64,000 nucleotides of DNA from Micromonospora sp. WMMD1155 (GTDB lineage: Bacteria > Actinomycetota > Actinomycetes > Mycobacteriales > Micromonosporaceae): the NCBI RefSeq assembly GCF_029581275.1, contig NZ_CP120742.1:346501-410500 (forward strand). Direction: 5' to 3'. Positions within the stretch are counted from its first letter, which is position 1; each line of letters starts with the position of its first letter. Below are positions 32,263 to 40,507 of the stretch, one piece after another. Position numbers and translations under genes: made by a program. The notes under the pieces were generated by a model that saw nothing but the letters and a program-made list of their open reading frames with translations, was not told the DNA's origin and made no database searches.

Positions 32263-33156
32263 GTGACCAGAACGCTCCGCCTCGACGGTGTCGACCGTGG
32301 TTTCGGCGACCGGCAGGTGCTCAAGAACGTGTCCTTCGAGGTGGCCGCCGGACGGATGACCGGCTTCGTCGGCGCCAACGGCGCCGGCAAGACCACCACC
32401 ATGCGGATCATCCTGGGTGTGCTCTCGCCCGACGCGGGCGAGGTGAGCTGGGGCGGTACGAAGCTGACCCGGCAGGACCGTCGACGCTTCGGCTACATGC
32501 CGGAGGAGCGGGGCCTCTACCCGAAGATGACCACCCGGGAGCAGGTGACCTACCTCGGCCGGCTGCACGGTCTGGACGCCGCCGCGGCACGACGGTCCAC
32601 CGACACCCTGCTGGAACGGGTCGGGCTCGGTGAACGCGGTGACGACCTGCTGGAGACGCTGTCGCTGGGTAACCAGCAACGCGCCCAGATCGCCGCCGCG
32701 CTGGTGCACGACCCCGAGGTGCTGGTGCTCGACGAACCGTTCTCCGGCCTCGACCCGCTGGCCGTCGACACCGTCGTCACAGTGCTGCGGGAACGGGCTT
32801 CGGCCGGAGCGCCGGTGCTCTTCTCCAGCCACCAGCTCGACGTCGTGGAGCGCCTCTGTGACGACCTGGTGATCATCGGAGCCGGGGTGATCCGGGCCGC
32901 CGGCAGCCGGCAGGAGCTACGCGACTCGTACACCGTGCCCCGCTTCGAGCTGGTGGTGGCGAGCGACGCCGGCTGGGTCCGCGACCACCCCGGGGTGACA
33001 GTGGTCGAGTTGGACGGCCCGCGGGTGGTCTTCGACCTGCCCGCCGGCGCCGACGAGCAGCAGGTGTTGCAGGCAGCCCTCGCCCGCGGCCCGGTCCGCG
33101 CCTTCCGCCCGGTCAGCCCCTCGCTCACCGAGATCTTCCGAGAGGTCACCCAGTGA
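32263..33156 (+). CDS. ABC transporter ATP-binding protein (DrrA/NatA-like)
   Basis: 297 residues. Walker A is GANGAGKTT, the signature is the degenerate LSLGNQQR, and Walker B is VLVLDEPFSGLDP followed by an H-loop in LFSSHQ. The C-terminal about 80 residues are the DUF4162-like extension (VVELDGPRVVFDLPAGADEQ) of ABC-2 exporters. It powers export by the permease whose GTG start overlaps its stop by four bases. It probably responds to the two-component system upstream. Substrates of such pairs include drugs, Na+ or lipids; not determined here. Confidence 0.94.
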   Translation: MTRTLRLDGVDRGFGDRQVLKNVSFEVAAGRMTGFVGANGAGKTTTMRIILGVLSPDAGEVSWGGTKLTRQDRRRFGYMPEERGLYPKMTTREQVTYLGRLHGLDAAAARRSTDTLLERVGLGERGDDLLETLSLGNQQRAQIAAALVHDPEVLVLDEPFSGLDPLAVDTVVTVLRERASAGAPVLFSSHQLDVVERLCDDLVIIGAGVIRAAGSRQELRDSYTVPRFELVVASDAGWVRDHPGVTVVELDGPRVVFDLPAGADEQQVLQAALARGPVRAFRPVSPSLTEIFREVTQ

Positions 33157-34214
33157 ACGTCACCCAGGCCACCCGGCTGGTCGCCGAACGCGAGATCCGG
33201 GTCAAGCTCCGCGACCGTACGTTCCTGTTCGGCACCCTGTTCTTCCTGCTGATCGCGGCGGCCGGCACCATCCTGCCGCCGCTGCTCTCCGGCGGGCCGG
33301 ACAGCGTGGCCGTCACCCAGGAGGCCGCCGGCCCGCTGCGCGACGCCGGACTCGACGTCCGGGTGGTGGCCGACGACCGGGCCGCCGAGCAGGCCGTCCG
33401 CGACGGTGACGTGGACGCGGCTGTGGTCTCCGGTCCGAAGGTGCTCGCGATGGACGAGTCCCCCACCGACGTGGTCCAGGCGCTGAGCAGCTCGCCGCCC
33501 GTGCAGCTGCTCGACCCGGACGCGGTCGACCCGGTGGTGGCGTTCCTGGTGCCGTTCGTCTTCGCGTTCGTCTTCTTCATCACCTCGCAGACCTTCGGCC
33601 TGCAGATCGCGCAGAGCGTCACCGAGGAGAAGCAGACCCGCATCGTGGAGATCCTGGTCGCCGCCGTGCCGGTCCGAGCGCTGCTGGCCGGGAAGGTGGT
33701 GGCCGGTGCCATCCTGGCGTTCGCGCAGATCGCGTTGATCGCGGTGGTGGCGGTGATCGGGCTCCAGATGGGTGACAGCGGGGGCCTGCTCACCCTGCTC
33801 GCCCCGGCGATCGGCTGGTTCGTGCCGTTCTTCGTGCTCGGCTTCGTGCTGCTCGCCGCGATGTGGGCGGCGGCCGGCGCGCTGGCCAACCGGCAGGAGG
33901 ACATCGCCGCCGTGTCGACGCCGGTGCAGCTCGCCGTCATGCTGCCGTTCTTCGCGGTGATCTTCCTGAACGACAACGACACCGCGATGCGGGTGCTGTC
34001 CTACCTGCCGTTCTCGTCGCCCACGGCCATGCCGCTGCGGCTGTTCACCGGCGACGCCGCCGGCTGGGAGCCGATCGTCTCGCTGGTCATCCTGGTGCTC
34101 GCCGCCGGCGCGTTCCTGGTCGCCGGTGCCCGGGTGTACGAGGGGTCGCTCCTGCGCACCAACGGCCGCACCTCCCTGCGTACCGCCTGGCGGGAGCGGG
34201 AGACGATCGGCTGA
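33153..34214 (+). CDS. ABC-2 type transporter permease (NatB/DrrB-like)
   Basis: 353 residues. The first helix is near residues 25-48, then an external segment of about 100 residues, then five helices between about 130 and 335. The region EEKQTRIVEILVAAVPVRALLAGKVV is the typical ABC-2 permease coupling segment. GTG 33153 overlaps the ATPase stop (GTGA), giving one transcription and translation unit. The operon ends at a very strong hairpin 17 bases after the stop. It forms a membrane export complex with the preceding ATPase. Confidence 0.92.
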   Translation: MNVTQATRLVAEREIRVKLRDRTFLFGTLFFLLIAAAGTILPPLLSGGPDSVAVTQEAAGPLRDAGLDVRVVADDRAAEQAVRDGDVDAAVVSGPKVLAMDESPTDVVQALSSSPPVQLLDPDAVDPVVAFLVPFVFAFVFFITSQTFGLQIAQSVTEEKQTRIVEILVAAVPVRALLAGKVVAGAILAFAQIALIAVVAVIGLQMGDSGGLLTLLAPAIGWFVPFFVLGFVLLAAMWAAAGALANRQEDIAAVSTPVQLAVMLPFFAVIFLNDNDTAMRVLSYLPFSSPTAMPLRLFTGDAAGWEPIVSLVILVLAAGAFLVAGARVYEGSLLRTNGRTSLRTAWRERETIG

Positions 34215-34230
34215 GCCGACGGTTCGCGCG

Positions 34231-34265
34231 CGGGCGCCGGTGTCCTGGTCGGACACCGGCGCCCG
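34231..34265 (+). terminator. Strong terminator after the ABC exporter operon
   Basis: Perfect 15-bp stem (34231-34245 with 34251-34265) and a five-base loop TGGTC. Confidence 0.85.
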
Positions 34266-34290
34266 CTGCCGTACGGCACCGGTCCGAATC

Positions 34291-34311
34291 CTGTTCGGCG
34301 GCTGCGAACAG
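34291..34311. promoter_or_regulatory. Possible operator upstream of the haloperoxidase-like gene
   Basis: CTGTTCG-N7-CGAACAG, perfect 7-bp arms, about 80 bases before the start codon. The half-sites are in the wrong order for an SOS box, so the binding protein is unknown. Confidence 0.35.
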
Positions 34312-34389
34312 GGCGAACGCTCCTACGGTGAGCCGATCCTCACGGCAACGACCTGGTCGTCGCCGGTTCCCGGACCGGAAAGGCTCTCG

Positions 34390-36168
34390 ATGTCCCCACC
34401 GATCAACCCACGGCACCTCCGTCGTCTCCTCAGCGCGGTACTCGCCGTCGTCCTCGCCGGCACCCTCGCCGCCCTCGTCCGGCCCACGCCGGCCGCCGCC
34501 GCCCCGGGCGACCTCATCCTCAACGGCACGTTCGACAACGGCAGCACCCAGCCCTGGTGGACCCGGCTCGCCTCGACCAGCACGACTGTCAACGCCGGTC
34601 AACTGCGCGTGCGCACCAGCGCGACGGTCGGCAAGCCCGTCTGGGAGGACCTGGTCGGCCACTTCGAGTTCGGCGTGACGGCGGCGCAACGGTACCGGTT
34701 GCAGTTCGACGCCACCGCCGACGTCAGCCGCCCGCTGCGCGTCTCGGTCTCCCGGGCGGACACGCCCTTCACCTCCGCCGTCGACCAGAGCGTCGCGCTC
34801 ACCCCGACAATGCGCCGGTTCACCTTCGACTTCGCGTCCCCGTTCGGTGACCCGAAGGCGGTACTCCTGTTCCACTTCGGTGGCCAGGCCACCTCGACTG
34901 TCCGGTTGGACAACATCTCGCTCACCCCGCTGGCCGTCGACCCGGCCACCGACCCGATCCTGTACTGGAACGGCGTCCTGCTGGACGCCTTCAAGGGGAT
35001 GGAGCTGCCACCGACGACCCTGTCGCGCCACGCGGCCATCCTGCACGCGGCGACGCACGACGCCGCCGTGTCGGTCACCGGCGTCGGCAACCCCTACCGG
35101 GTACGCGTGCCGGTCAGTTATCCAGGCACCATGGACGACGTCGTGGCACCGTCCCTGCACGCGGCCATCGACAAGGCCGCGTACGACGTGTTGGCGGCCC
35201 TCTTCCCGGCTCGGCGCCCGGTCTTCGACAACGCCTACGGGACCGCCACCTCGCGCCGGCCGTCCGGCGTGAACAGCGCGGAGGTCGCGCGCGGTGAGAC
35301 GGTTGGTGCCGCAGCCGCCGCCGCCAACCTCCAGGCCCGCGCCAACGACGGCTCCGGCGACACCGGGGGGTACCAGTTGGACGGCGTCGACGGTTCCTGG
35401 CGGCCGACCGACGAGAAGCCGGCCGTCACCCCGAAGTGGGGTCTGCTCCCTCCGTTCGCGCTGACCTCGGGCAGCCAGTTCCGGCCCGACCTGCCGGCCG
35501 ACGCTGATGACTACGAGGACCTGCTCGGCAAGGACGAGTACCGCGAACAGGTCGAGGAGGTCCGGAACCTGGGCGGCCGGTCGTCGTCGCTGCGCACCCC
35601 CGAGCAGACGCAGATCGCCTTCTTCTGGGCCAACGACCTGCCGGTGACCTACCGGCCACCGGGTCAGCTCTTCGCGCACACCCAGATCGTGGCGAAGCAG
35701 CAGAACCTCGGCATCCTCGCCAACGCCCGGCTCTTCGGGCTGGTCGCCCTGGCGCTCGCCGACGCCGCCATCGCCGCCTGGGACGCCAAGTACCTGACCG
35801 GAATCGACCTGTGGCGGCCGGAGAGCGCCATCGGCAACGGCTGGAAGCCGCTGTCGCAGGACACGAACGGCGTGTCGTTCTCGCCCGCGTTCCCGGCCTA
35901 CGTCTCCGGGCACGCCACCTTCGCGGGCGCCTGGTCCGCCGTGATGAAGAGGTTCTTCGGCACCGACGCGATCGCCTTCGACGCGACCACCGACGATCCG
36001 CACGCGCAGGGCGTGGTCCGGCGCATGACCGGCTTCGACCACGCCGCCGAGGAGAACGCGCTGAGCCGGATCTACCTCGGCGTGCACTACCGGTTCGACG
36101 CGGACGCCGGACTCGCCACCGGGCGTTCCGTGGGCGCGTACGTCTACGCCAACCGCCTGCGGCCGTGA
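34390..36168 (+). CDS. Secreted vanadium-dependent haloperoxidase-like / PAP2 phosphatase protein
   Basis: 592 residues with a clear Sec signal peptide (RRLL, then a hydrophobic stretch, cleavage near TPAAAA-PGD). Residues about 40-180 look like a beta-sandwich carbohydrate-binding-like domain (GDLILNGTFDNGSTQPWW, VRLDNISLTPL). The rest is helical with the vanadate/phosphate pocket: LWRPESAIGNG, then FPAYVSGHATFAG near residues 500-511, then SRIYLGVHYRFDAD near 557. Known homologues oxidise halides with peroxide or act as acid phosphatases; which applies is not visible. An N-terminal binding module fused to this fold is notable. ATG 34390 starts the signal peptide. Confidence 0.87.
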   Translation: MSPPINPRHLRRLLSAVLAVVLAGTLAALVRPTPAAAAPGDLILNGTFDNGSTQPWWTRLASTSTTVNAGQLRVRTSATVGKPVWEDLVGHFEFGVTAAQRYRLQFDATADVSRPLRVSVSRADTPFTSAVDQSVALTPTMRRFTFDFASPFGDPKAVLLFHFGGQATSTVRLDNISLTPLAVDPATDPILYWNGVLLDAFKGMELPPTTLSRHAAILHAATHDAAVSVTGVGNPYRVRVPVSYPGTMDDVVAPSLHAAIDKAAYDVLAALFPARRPVFDNAYGTATSRRPSGVNSAEVARGETVGAAAAAANLQARANDGSGDTGGYQLDGVDGSWRPTDEKPAVTPKWGLLPPFALTSGSQFRPDLPADADDYEDLLGKDEYREQVEEVRNLGGRSSSLRTPEQTQIAFFWANDLPVTYRPPGQLFAHTQIVAKQQNLGILANARLFGLVALALADAAIAAWDAKYLTGIDLWRPESAIGNGWKPLSQDTNGVSFSPAFPAYVSGHATFAGAWSAVMKRFFGTDAIAFDATTDDPHAQGVVRRMTGFDHAAEENALSRIYLGVHYRFDADAGLATGRSVGAYVYANRLRP

Positions 36169-36194
36169 GCCGTCAGTCGGTGTAGGCCCGAGGG

Positions 36195-36233
36195 CTGCTC
36201 CCCGTCCGGTCCACAAGGTCGGGCGGGGAGCAG
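36195..36233. terminator. Bidirectional terminator
   Basis: CTGCTCCCCG (36195-36204) pairs with CGGGGAGCAG (36224-36233), between convergent gene ends. Confidence 0.6.
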
Positions 36234-36243
36234 CACGTCTGGG

Positions 36244-37308
36244 TCACGGCAACGGCGTGCAGTCCCAGCGCGCGAAGCTGCCGGTACGCAACCACACGTC
36301 GCGGGCGGCCCGGACGTTCCACACCGGTTCCAGCGCGGTCCGGCGGTCGACGCCGAGGCGGGACAGCTCCATGTCGCTGAACTGGAAGACCCCCCACCGC
36401 CGTGACCCGTCCGCGGCGATCTCCACCCGGTACGGGTCGAGCCCGGACAGGCACCGCGCCACGTCCACCGCTGCGGCCGGATCCTCCGGGAACGCCTTCC
36501 GCACGTACGTGCCCACCCGCTCCTGCGGCCACCTGGCGGCCACCCGGTCACCCGACAGCTCGTCGAGCACCTGCCCGTCGGCGATGCCGCTGACCGGCAG
36601 ACCACCCAGGGCCTGGAAGGCGATCAGCCGGCTGGTGGTGTCCGGGCCGAACCAACCGTCCACCGGCAGGAACAACCCGCCCGCCACCAGCCGCTCCTGG
36701 AGGCCCTGCACACACGGGCCGTACATGCCCTGGCGCAGGACGGCCGGGCAGCCGTCGGTCGGCGCGACGTCCGCAGTGGGGGTGTCGCGCGATAGCAGCG
36801 TCCCGGCCGCGCCGGCGGTCAGCACGGCGAGCAGCGCGAGCGCCGCCAGCCGAAGACGTCGACGCGCCGGCCGGGGCACCTCAGGTGGCACCGACGTCGG
36901 TGGGTCCGGCTCGGCCGACGGAGCCGGGGAGTGCGACGGAACCGGGTCGACCGGCGGGGCCGCATCGGTGGGCCGGGCCATCGTGGTCTGCGCTTCCTGA
37001 CCCGCCACGTGGTCCCGCTCGCCGAGGTGGGCCTCGATGTCGCGGCGCACCGCCAACCACCGCTCGACCTCGCCCTCCGGCGTACCGCAGGCCGCCAGCA
37101 ACGCCACGACGACACGTTCCCGGGGCAGGGTGCTCCGCCCCAGCATCGTGGCCAGGGTGCTCGCCGGGAGCCAGTGTCCGGTAGCCGAGGCACGTCGGGT
37201 GATCTCCCGGTAGGTCAGGCCGGAACGTCGACGCACCTCGCGGAGCAACGCGACGTACTCCCCCGCCGTGCTCGCCGACGGCACCGGATCCAGGGCGGCG
37301 TCATCCAT
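36244..37308 (-). CDS. Membrane-anchored HTH protein with external peptidoglycan-binding and lysozyme-like domains
   Basis: 354 residues in four parts. Residues about 15-90 form an XRE-like HTH domain (EYVALLREVRRRSGLTYREI, then RSTLPRERVVVALLAACG). Residues about 110-165 are a Pro-rich linker. A single TM is near 170-190 (RRLRLAALALLAVLTAGAAG). An external PG_binding_1 domain follows (LRQGMYGPCVQGLQERLVAG, VDGWFGPDTTSRLIAFQ), then a C-terminal lysozyme-like segment (RRWGVFQFSDMELSRLG). ATG 37308 follows GGGGAGA. The HTH faces the cytoplasm, so it could couple wall state to transcription. It is divergent from a paralogous protein with a beta-trefoil outside. The TM topology and DNA binding are inferred. 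Confidence 0.8.
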   Translation of the reverse strand: MDDAALDPVPSASTAGEYVALLREVRRRSGLTYREITRRASATGHWLPASTLATMLGRSTLPRERVVVALLAACGTPEGEVERWLAVRRDIEAHLGERDHVAGQEAQTTMARPTDAAPPVDPVPSHSPAPSAEPDPPTSVPPEVPRPARRRLRLAALALLAVLTAGAAGTLLSRDTPTADVAPTDGCPAVLRQGMYGPCVQGLQERLVAGGLFLPVDGWFGPDTTSRLIAFQALGGLPVSGIADGQVLDELSGDRVAARWPQERVGTYVRKAFPEDPAAAVDVARCLSGLDPYRVEIAADGSRRWGVFQFSDMELSRLGVDRRTALEPVWNVRAARDVWLRTGSFARWDCTPLP

Positions 37309-37489
37309 CGATTCTCCCCGTGTCGTTGATGTCGTCGGGCCCGGACCGGTGCCGGTCCGAGCCCGTGAGCCGTCCACCCGTCACCGGCGCGGCCATCGAG
37401 GAAGACGCTAGACAAGGCGGTGGGCCGGAACAACCGCCCGGCCGTCGCGATGCGGTGTCCGCGCAGCTCAGGACCACCTGTCCGGGTTT

Positions 37490-37508
37490 TGTCCGACCAT
37501 CTCGGACA
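37490..37508. promoter_or_regulatory. Inverted-repeat operator candidate between the divergent HTH-membrane genes
   Basis: TGTCCGA-CCATC-TCGGACA, perfect 7-bp arms, in the 252-bp divergent region. A further TGTCCGG half-site lies 11 bp to the left. It is a plausible target of the two paralogous HTH domains. Confidence 0.5.
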
Positions 37509-37560
37509 GTCCGTGGACCGCAGCTTGCCCCGGTGCCTGCACGGTATGCAGAATCGGGCG

Positions 37561-38643
37561 ATGTCCACGGGGGAGCTACGACCGGACGAGGCGGCCGATC
37601 CGGCCGAGTTCGTCGACCTGCTACGCCAACTCAAGGACCGGTCGCGGCTCACGTACCGCCAGTTGGAGCAACGCGCCACGGCGGCCGGTGACGTGCTGGC
37701 CCGCAGCACCGCCGCCGACGTCGTCCGCCGGAGCACCCTGCCCCGACCGGAGGTGGTGGCCGCCTTCGTCCGGGCCTGCGGGGCCGGGGACCAGGTCGAG
37801 GCGTGGCTGCGGGCGCGGCACCGTCTCGCGGTGGGTGCCTACGCCCCGACCTCGCCCGCGCCCGACCGGCCTTCGGTCGAACCCGACCAGCCGTCCGTCG
37901 AAGCCGATCACGCTTCCGAGCGCGGCACGGTGCCCGGCCACCCGGCGGCGGACAACGCCGCCCCGGAGGCGGCGGACGCCACCCGTTCGCGGTGGTTCGC
38001 GCGGCCCCTGCCACTGGCACTGCCCCTCGTGGGCACCCTGCTGGCCGCGCTGGGCGTCGGTGTCTGGATGCAGCGACCCGATGACGGACAGCGGACGGCA
38101 CCGCAGGGCGCGCCGACCGGCTCGGCGAGCGCCGGTTCACCGGACGCGTCGGACGCCGGTGCCGGGCCGACGATCGCGCCGAACGCACGACTGAGCCAGA
38201 TCCGGCCCGCCCGCAACCCGAAACTCTGTGTCACCGAGGGGCGGGACCGCACCGGCCGGTACCGGAGCGAGGTGGCGGTGCAGCGTCCCTGCACCGAGGC
38301 CACCCCACCGGACACCTACTTGGAGCCGGTGGCTGACGGGCTGTACTTCATCAAGTGGAACCACCCGGCGCACGGGCCCGGCTGCCTCACCGTCCGGGAC
38401 GAGGATCCGGGCCGCCACCTGCTGGAACCCTGGCAGGACTGCAGCGCGACCAACTCGTCGCAACTGTTCCGGTTCGAGTCGACCGGCTCGACGCCGACCT
38501 CGTACCGGATCCGACCGGCCCGCGGCGACCTGTGCGTCGGTCTGCGCGACGACGACACCGAGGTGTCGGCCGAGGCGTTCGTCGAGCCGTGCACTAACGG
38601 CGCGGACCAGTTGTTCCTGGTCGACACACTGCCTGGCCGCTGA
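37561..38643 (+). CDS. Membrane-anchored HTH protein with external beta-trefoil (ricin-like) domain
   Basis: 360 residues. The first about 85 residues are homologous to the divergent neighbour's HTH: EFVDLLRQLKDRSRLTYRQL, then RSTLPRPEVVAAFVRACG, then VEAWLRARH. A Pro/Glu/Asp linker follows, then one TM near residues 145-170 (LPLALPLVGTLLAALGVGVW). The external part of about 170 residues has three Cys-framed repeats: KLCVTEG to QRPC, GCLTVRD to WQDC, and DLCVGLRD to VEPC. This is the beta-trefoil pattern. It may bind a glycan outside and regulate inside; this is inference. ATG 37561 is used; ATG 37546 is in frame too. Confidence 0.78.
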   Translation: MSTGELRPDEAADPAEFVDLLRQLKDRSRLTYRQLEQRATAAGDVLARSTAADVVRRSTLPRPEVVAAFVRACGAGDQVEAWLRARHRLAVGAYAPTSPAPDRPSVEPDQPSVEADHASERGTVPGHPAADNAAPEAADATRSRWFARPLPLALPLVGTLLAALGVGVWMQRPDDGQRTAPQGAPTGSASAGSPDASDAGAGPTIAPNARLSQIRPARNPKLCVTEGRDRTGRYRSEVAVQRPCTEATPPDTYLEPVADGLYFIKWNHPAHGPGCLTVRDEDPGRHLLEPWQDCSATNSSQLFRFESTGSTPTSYRIRPARGDLCVGLRDDDTEVSAEAFVEPCTNGADQLFLVDTLPGR

Positions 38644-38653
38644 CCGGCGGAGT

Positions 38654-39280
38654 TCAACGGGCCGGCGGCACCCGGTCCCAGCCGGGCGGCAGCGGCGGCG
38701 CGGACCAGGCCGGGTCGGGCTGCCACCGCGCCCACGCCGGGTCCCACCAGCGCGCACCGGCGTCGAGCAGCGCGGCGATCCGGTCGCCCTCGGCCTGGAT
38801 CGCGTCGCTCATGCCGGGGTAGCGCCCCTCGACGAGGCGCTGGGCGAACAACTCCACGTCCTTCCAGACGTACCGGTCGGCGTCCGCACCCCACCACAGG
38901 TCCAGCTCGTGGTCCAGGGTGTCCACCCCGATCGGGGTACGGCGCACCGGGTCCTGGAGGTTGAAGTACCAGCCGGCGAAGTCGCGCCCGGGCCCCGTCC
39001 AGAACACGTCGATCGAGTGCGCCTCACCGGGGCGTTGCAGCATCACCTTGCCGTGGCCCGACCAGGAGCGGTGCCCGGCGGTCTCCCACGGGTGCCTCCC
39101 GCACGGGAAGACACCGTCCTTCGGGAAGCCGAACTCAGCCCCCGGCGGGAGGTAGAGCGCGAGCAGGTCGGGTGAGTCCTCGACGCAGATCGTCGGGCAG
39201 GCGAACCACACCTCGCCGCGCAGCACCTCGCGCCGCACCACGGTGTCACCGGGCGAGAACCGGTCCGCCACCACTTCCAC
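38654..39280 (-). CDS. DUF402 family protein (FomD-like nucleotide hydrolase fold)
   Basis: 208 residues. The DUF402 core spans about residues 25-165, with DFAGWYFNLQDPVRRTPIGVD and HELDLWWGADADRYVWKDVE holding the acidic metal-binding residues. Characterised members hydrolyse cytidylylated phosphonates (FomD) or nucleoside di/triphosphates with Mn2+ or Co2+. The C-terminal tail is Pro/Trp-rich. It is convergent, by about 10 bp, with the beta-trefoil HTH gene. The physiological substrate is unknown. Confidence 0.85.
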   Translation of the reverse strand: MEVVADRFSPGDTVVRREVLRGEVWFACPTICVEDSPDLLALYLPPGAEFGFPKDGVFPCGRHPWETAGHRSWSGHGKVMLQRPGEAHSIDVFWTGPGRDFAGWYFNLQDPVRRTPIGVDTLDHELDLWWGADADRYVWKDVELFAQRLVEGRYPGMSDAIQAEGDRIAALLDAGARWWDPAWARWQPDPAWSAPPLPPGWDRVPPAR

Positions 39281-39349
39281 CTCCGCGCTCTCCCCACCGA
39301 GGGCTCGGTGACGTCAGGACCGACACGATGTCACGGCGTCCACCCTGCC

Positions 39350-39565
39350 CTACTTCTCGGTGAGCAGCGTGCGGGTGCCGATCCCCTTCGCCAGGCTGAC
39401 GAAGCTCTGCCACGATGCCTGCCCGAAAGTCAACGCACCGCCGTCCGGGTCCTTGCTGTCCCGAACGGCGACTATGCCAGGGAGGTTGTCGGCGACCTCC
39501 ACACAGTTGCCCTGTGCCCCGCTCCGGGTGCTCTTGCGCCAACGAGCGCTGGTCAGATCAAACAT
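39350..39565 (-). CDS. DUF397 domain protein
   Basis: 71 residues, a full DUF397 domain: ARWRKSTRSGAQGNCVEVAD, VAVRDSKDPDGGALTF, WQSFVSLAKG. In actinomycetes these small proteins sit directly after an XRE/DUF5753 regulator and are thought to be its regulatory partner or a BldB-like factor. Here the ATG overlaps the stop of a truncated DUF5753 remnant, so the partner is broken. It may be non-functional or may serve another regulator in trans. Confidence 0.92.
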   Translation of the reverse strand: MFDLTSARWRKSTRSGAQGNCVEVADNLPGIVAVRDSKDPDGGALTFGQASWQSFVSLAKGIGTRTLLTEK

Positions 39566-39773
39566 GGTGCCTCTCCTTGATCCCCTGCATCAGCTTCCGG
39601 GATTCCTCAACGCTCAACGCTTGGGCGGTGAGGGCGTTCCAAACTTCCGCGTACGTTCTGACCTCTTCGAGCCGGTCAAGGTAGAGCGCACCCGAAAGAC
39701 CTTCGTTGTAGACCGTCGTCGGCTCGGCCGACCTCGCCCCGGTCGTCGGGGCGAATACGGCTACCGCCCGCCC
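39558..39773 (-). pseudogene. Truncated XRE/DUF5753 regulator, C-terminal remnant
   Basis: The open reading ending at 39558-39560 translates as ...GLSGALYLDRLEEVRTYAEV... and ends AQALSVEESRKLMQGI.... This matches the last about 50 residues of DUF5753 regulators (pattern GxLYLExPEEVxRYxxxF...A.LSPEESRxLI). Upstream in frame is a stop (39774-39776), and the HTH and most of DUF5753, about 200 residues, are missing. Its stop overlaps the DUF397 start, as in intact pairs, so this is a deletion remnant of the normal partner gene. Confidence 0.7.
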
Positions 39774-39888
39774 TCACCCTCAGCTGAACCGCACTCTCTG
39801 TGGAACGCACCCACGACCGCCCTACGGCAGCGGCCCTTACTCACACGGCCGGGGAACACCGGACGAGGCAGATGCGGCGGAACACGCG

Positions 39889-40197
39889 GTGAGCGATGAC
39901 CTTTCCGCTGCCCTACCCGCACGTTGGCCCCTGGTCGCTGTTGGTGACGTCTTGAGCATCAGCCCGGCCGACTACTGCTTCGGGAGTGATCGGCTCCACT
40001 TGCGGGTCACTCACGTCCCGAGAAACGCCGACCTGCTGGCCCTTGAGTGGGTGCAACTCCACGGCGTGGAGCTGTGGCCCGACGGTAGGGCGTTCCAAGA
40101 ACGCGCGGTATCGATCCGGGTGCAGGCTCTCCGGGACAACCCGCCAGCACGGCTTGAGCCGGATGCCGTGGACCTCGGGACGGTTGCCGGTGGCTGA
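39889..40197 (+). CDS. Small conserved-looking hypothetical protein, first of a pair
   Basis: 102 residues starting GTG 39889 (MSDDLSAALPARWPLVAVGD, then a beta-rich stretch RLHLRVTHVPRNADLLALEW). No family was recognised with certainty. It has no signal peptide or membrane segment. Its stop overlaps the next gene's GTG by eight bases, so the two are probably translated together. Pairs like this seem to accompany XRE/DUF397 loci in related actinomycetes; that statement is from memory and not checked. Codon use is less GC3-biased than in the backbone genes. Confidence 0.6.
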   Translation: MSDDLSAALPARWPLVAVGDVLSISPADYCFGSDRLHLRVTHVPRNADLLALEWVQLHGVELWPDGRAFQERAVSIRVQALRDNPPARLEPDAVDLGTVAGG

Positions 40198-40468
40198 CTT
40201 CAAAGCTGGCGATGTTCTCCACGTCACCCGAGCCGCGTCGATCCAGTTCATCCGACCCATCACCTTCCGCGTCATCAGGATGCTCGACTGGCCCACCTAC
40301 GACGACTGGGCCTGGCTGGACGGCTACGAGGTGAACCGCAAGGGCGACGCTGTCGCCCGCCGAACCGTTCTCGTGCAGCCGGCCGGGCTACGAAGACTGT
40401 CAGCCGGCCAGGCGAGGCGGGCGAGGGCGGCGCCCTCGCCCACACCTAGACTGATTCGCGCCCGCTGA
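40190..40468 (+). CDS. Small hypothetical protein, second of the pair
   Basis: 92 residues from GTG 40190 (ADFKAGDVLHVTRAASIQFI, RVIRMLDWPTYDDWAWLDGY, RRTVLVQPAGLRRL). The predicted strands and Trp-rich centre suggest a small beta-barrel-like domain, but no family is recognised. It overlaps the previous gene by eight bases. The last 15 residues are basic and low-complexity and may be an extension. It sits inside the decayed accessory segment and the role is unknown. Confidence 0.6.
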   Translation: MADFKAGDVLHVTRAASIQFIRPITFRVIRMLDWPTYDDWAWLDGYEVNRKGDAVARRTVLVQPAGLRRLSAGQARRARAAPSPTPRLIRAR

Positions 40469-40507
40469 GCTGCCCTGACGTGCGGAAAATGGAGTCGATA
40501 CGTTCAG

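Noticed and set aside
34291..34311. SOS (LexA) box
   Set aside because: The half-sites read GTTC...GAAC, the reverse of the actinobacterial GAAC...GTTC order, and the downstream gene is not a DNA-repair gene.
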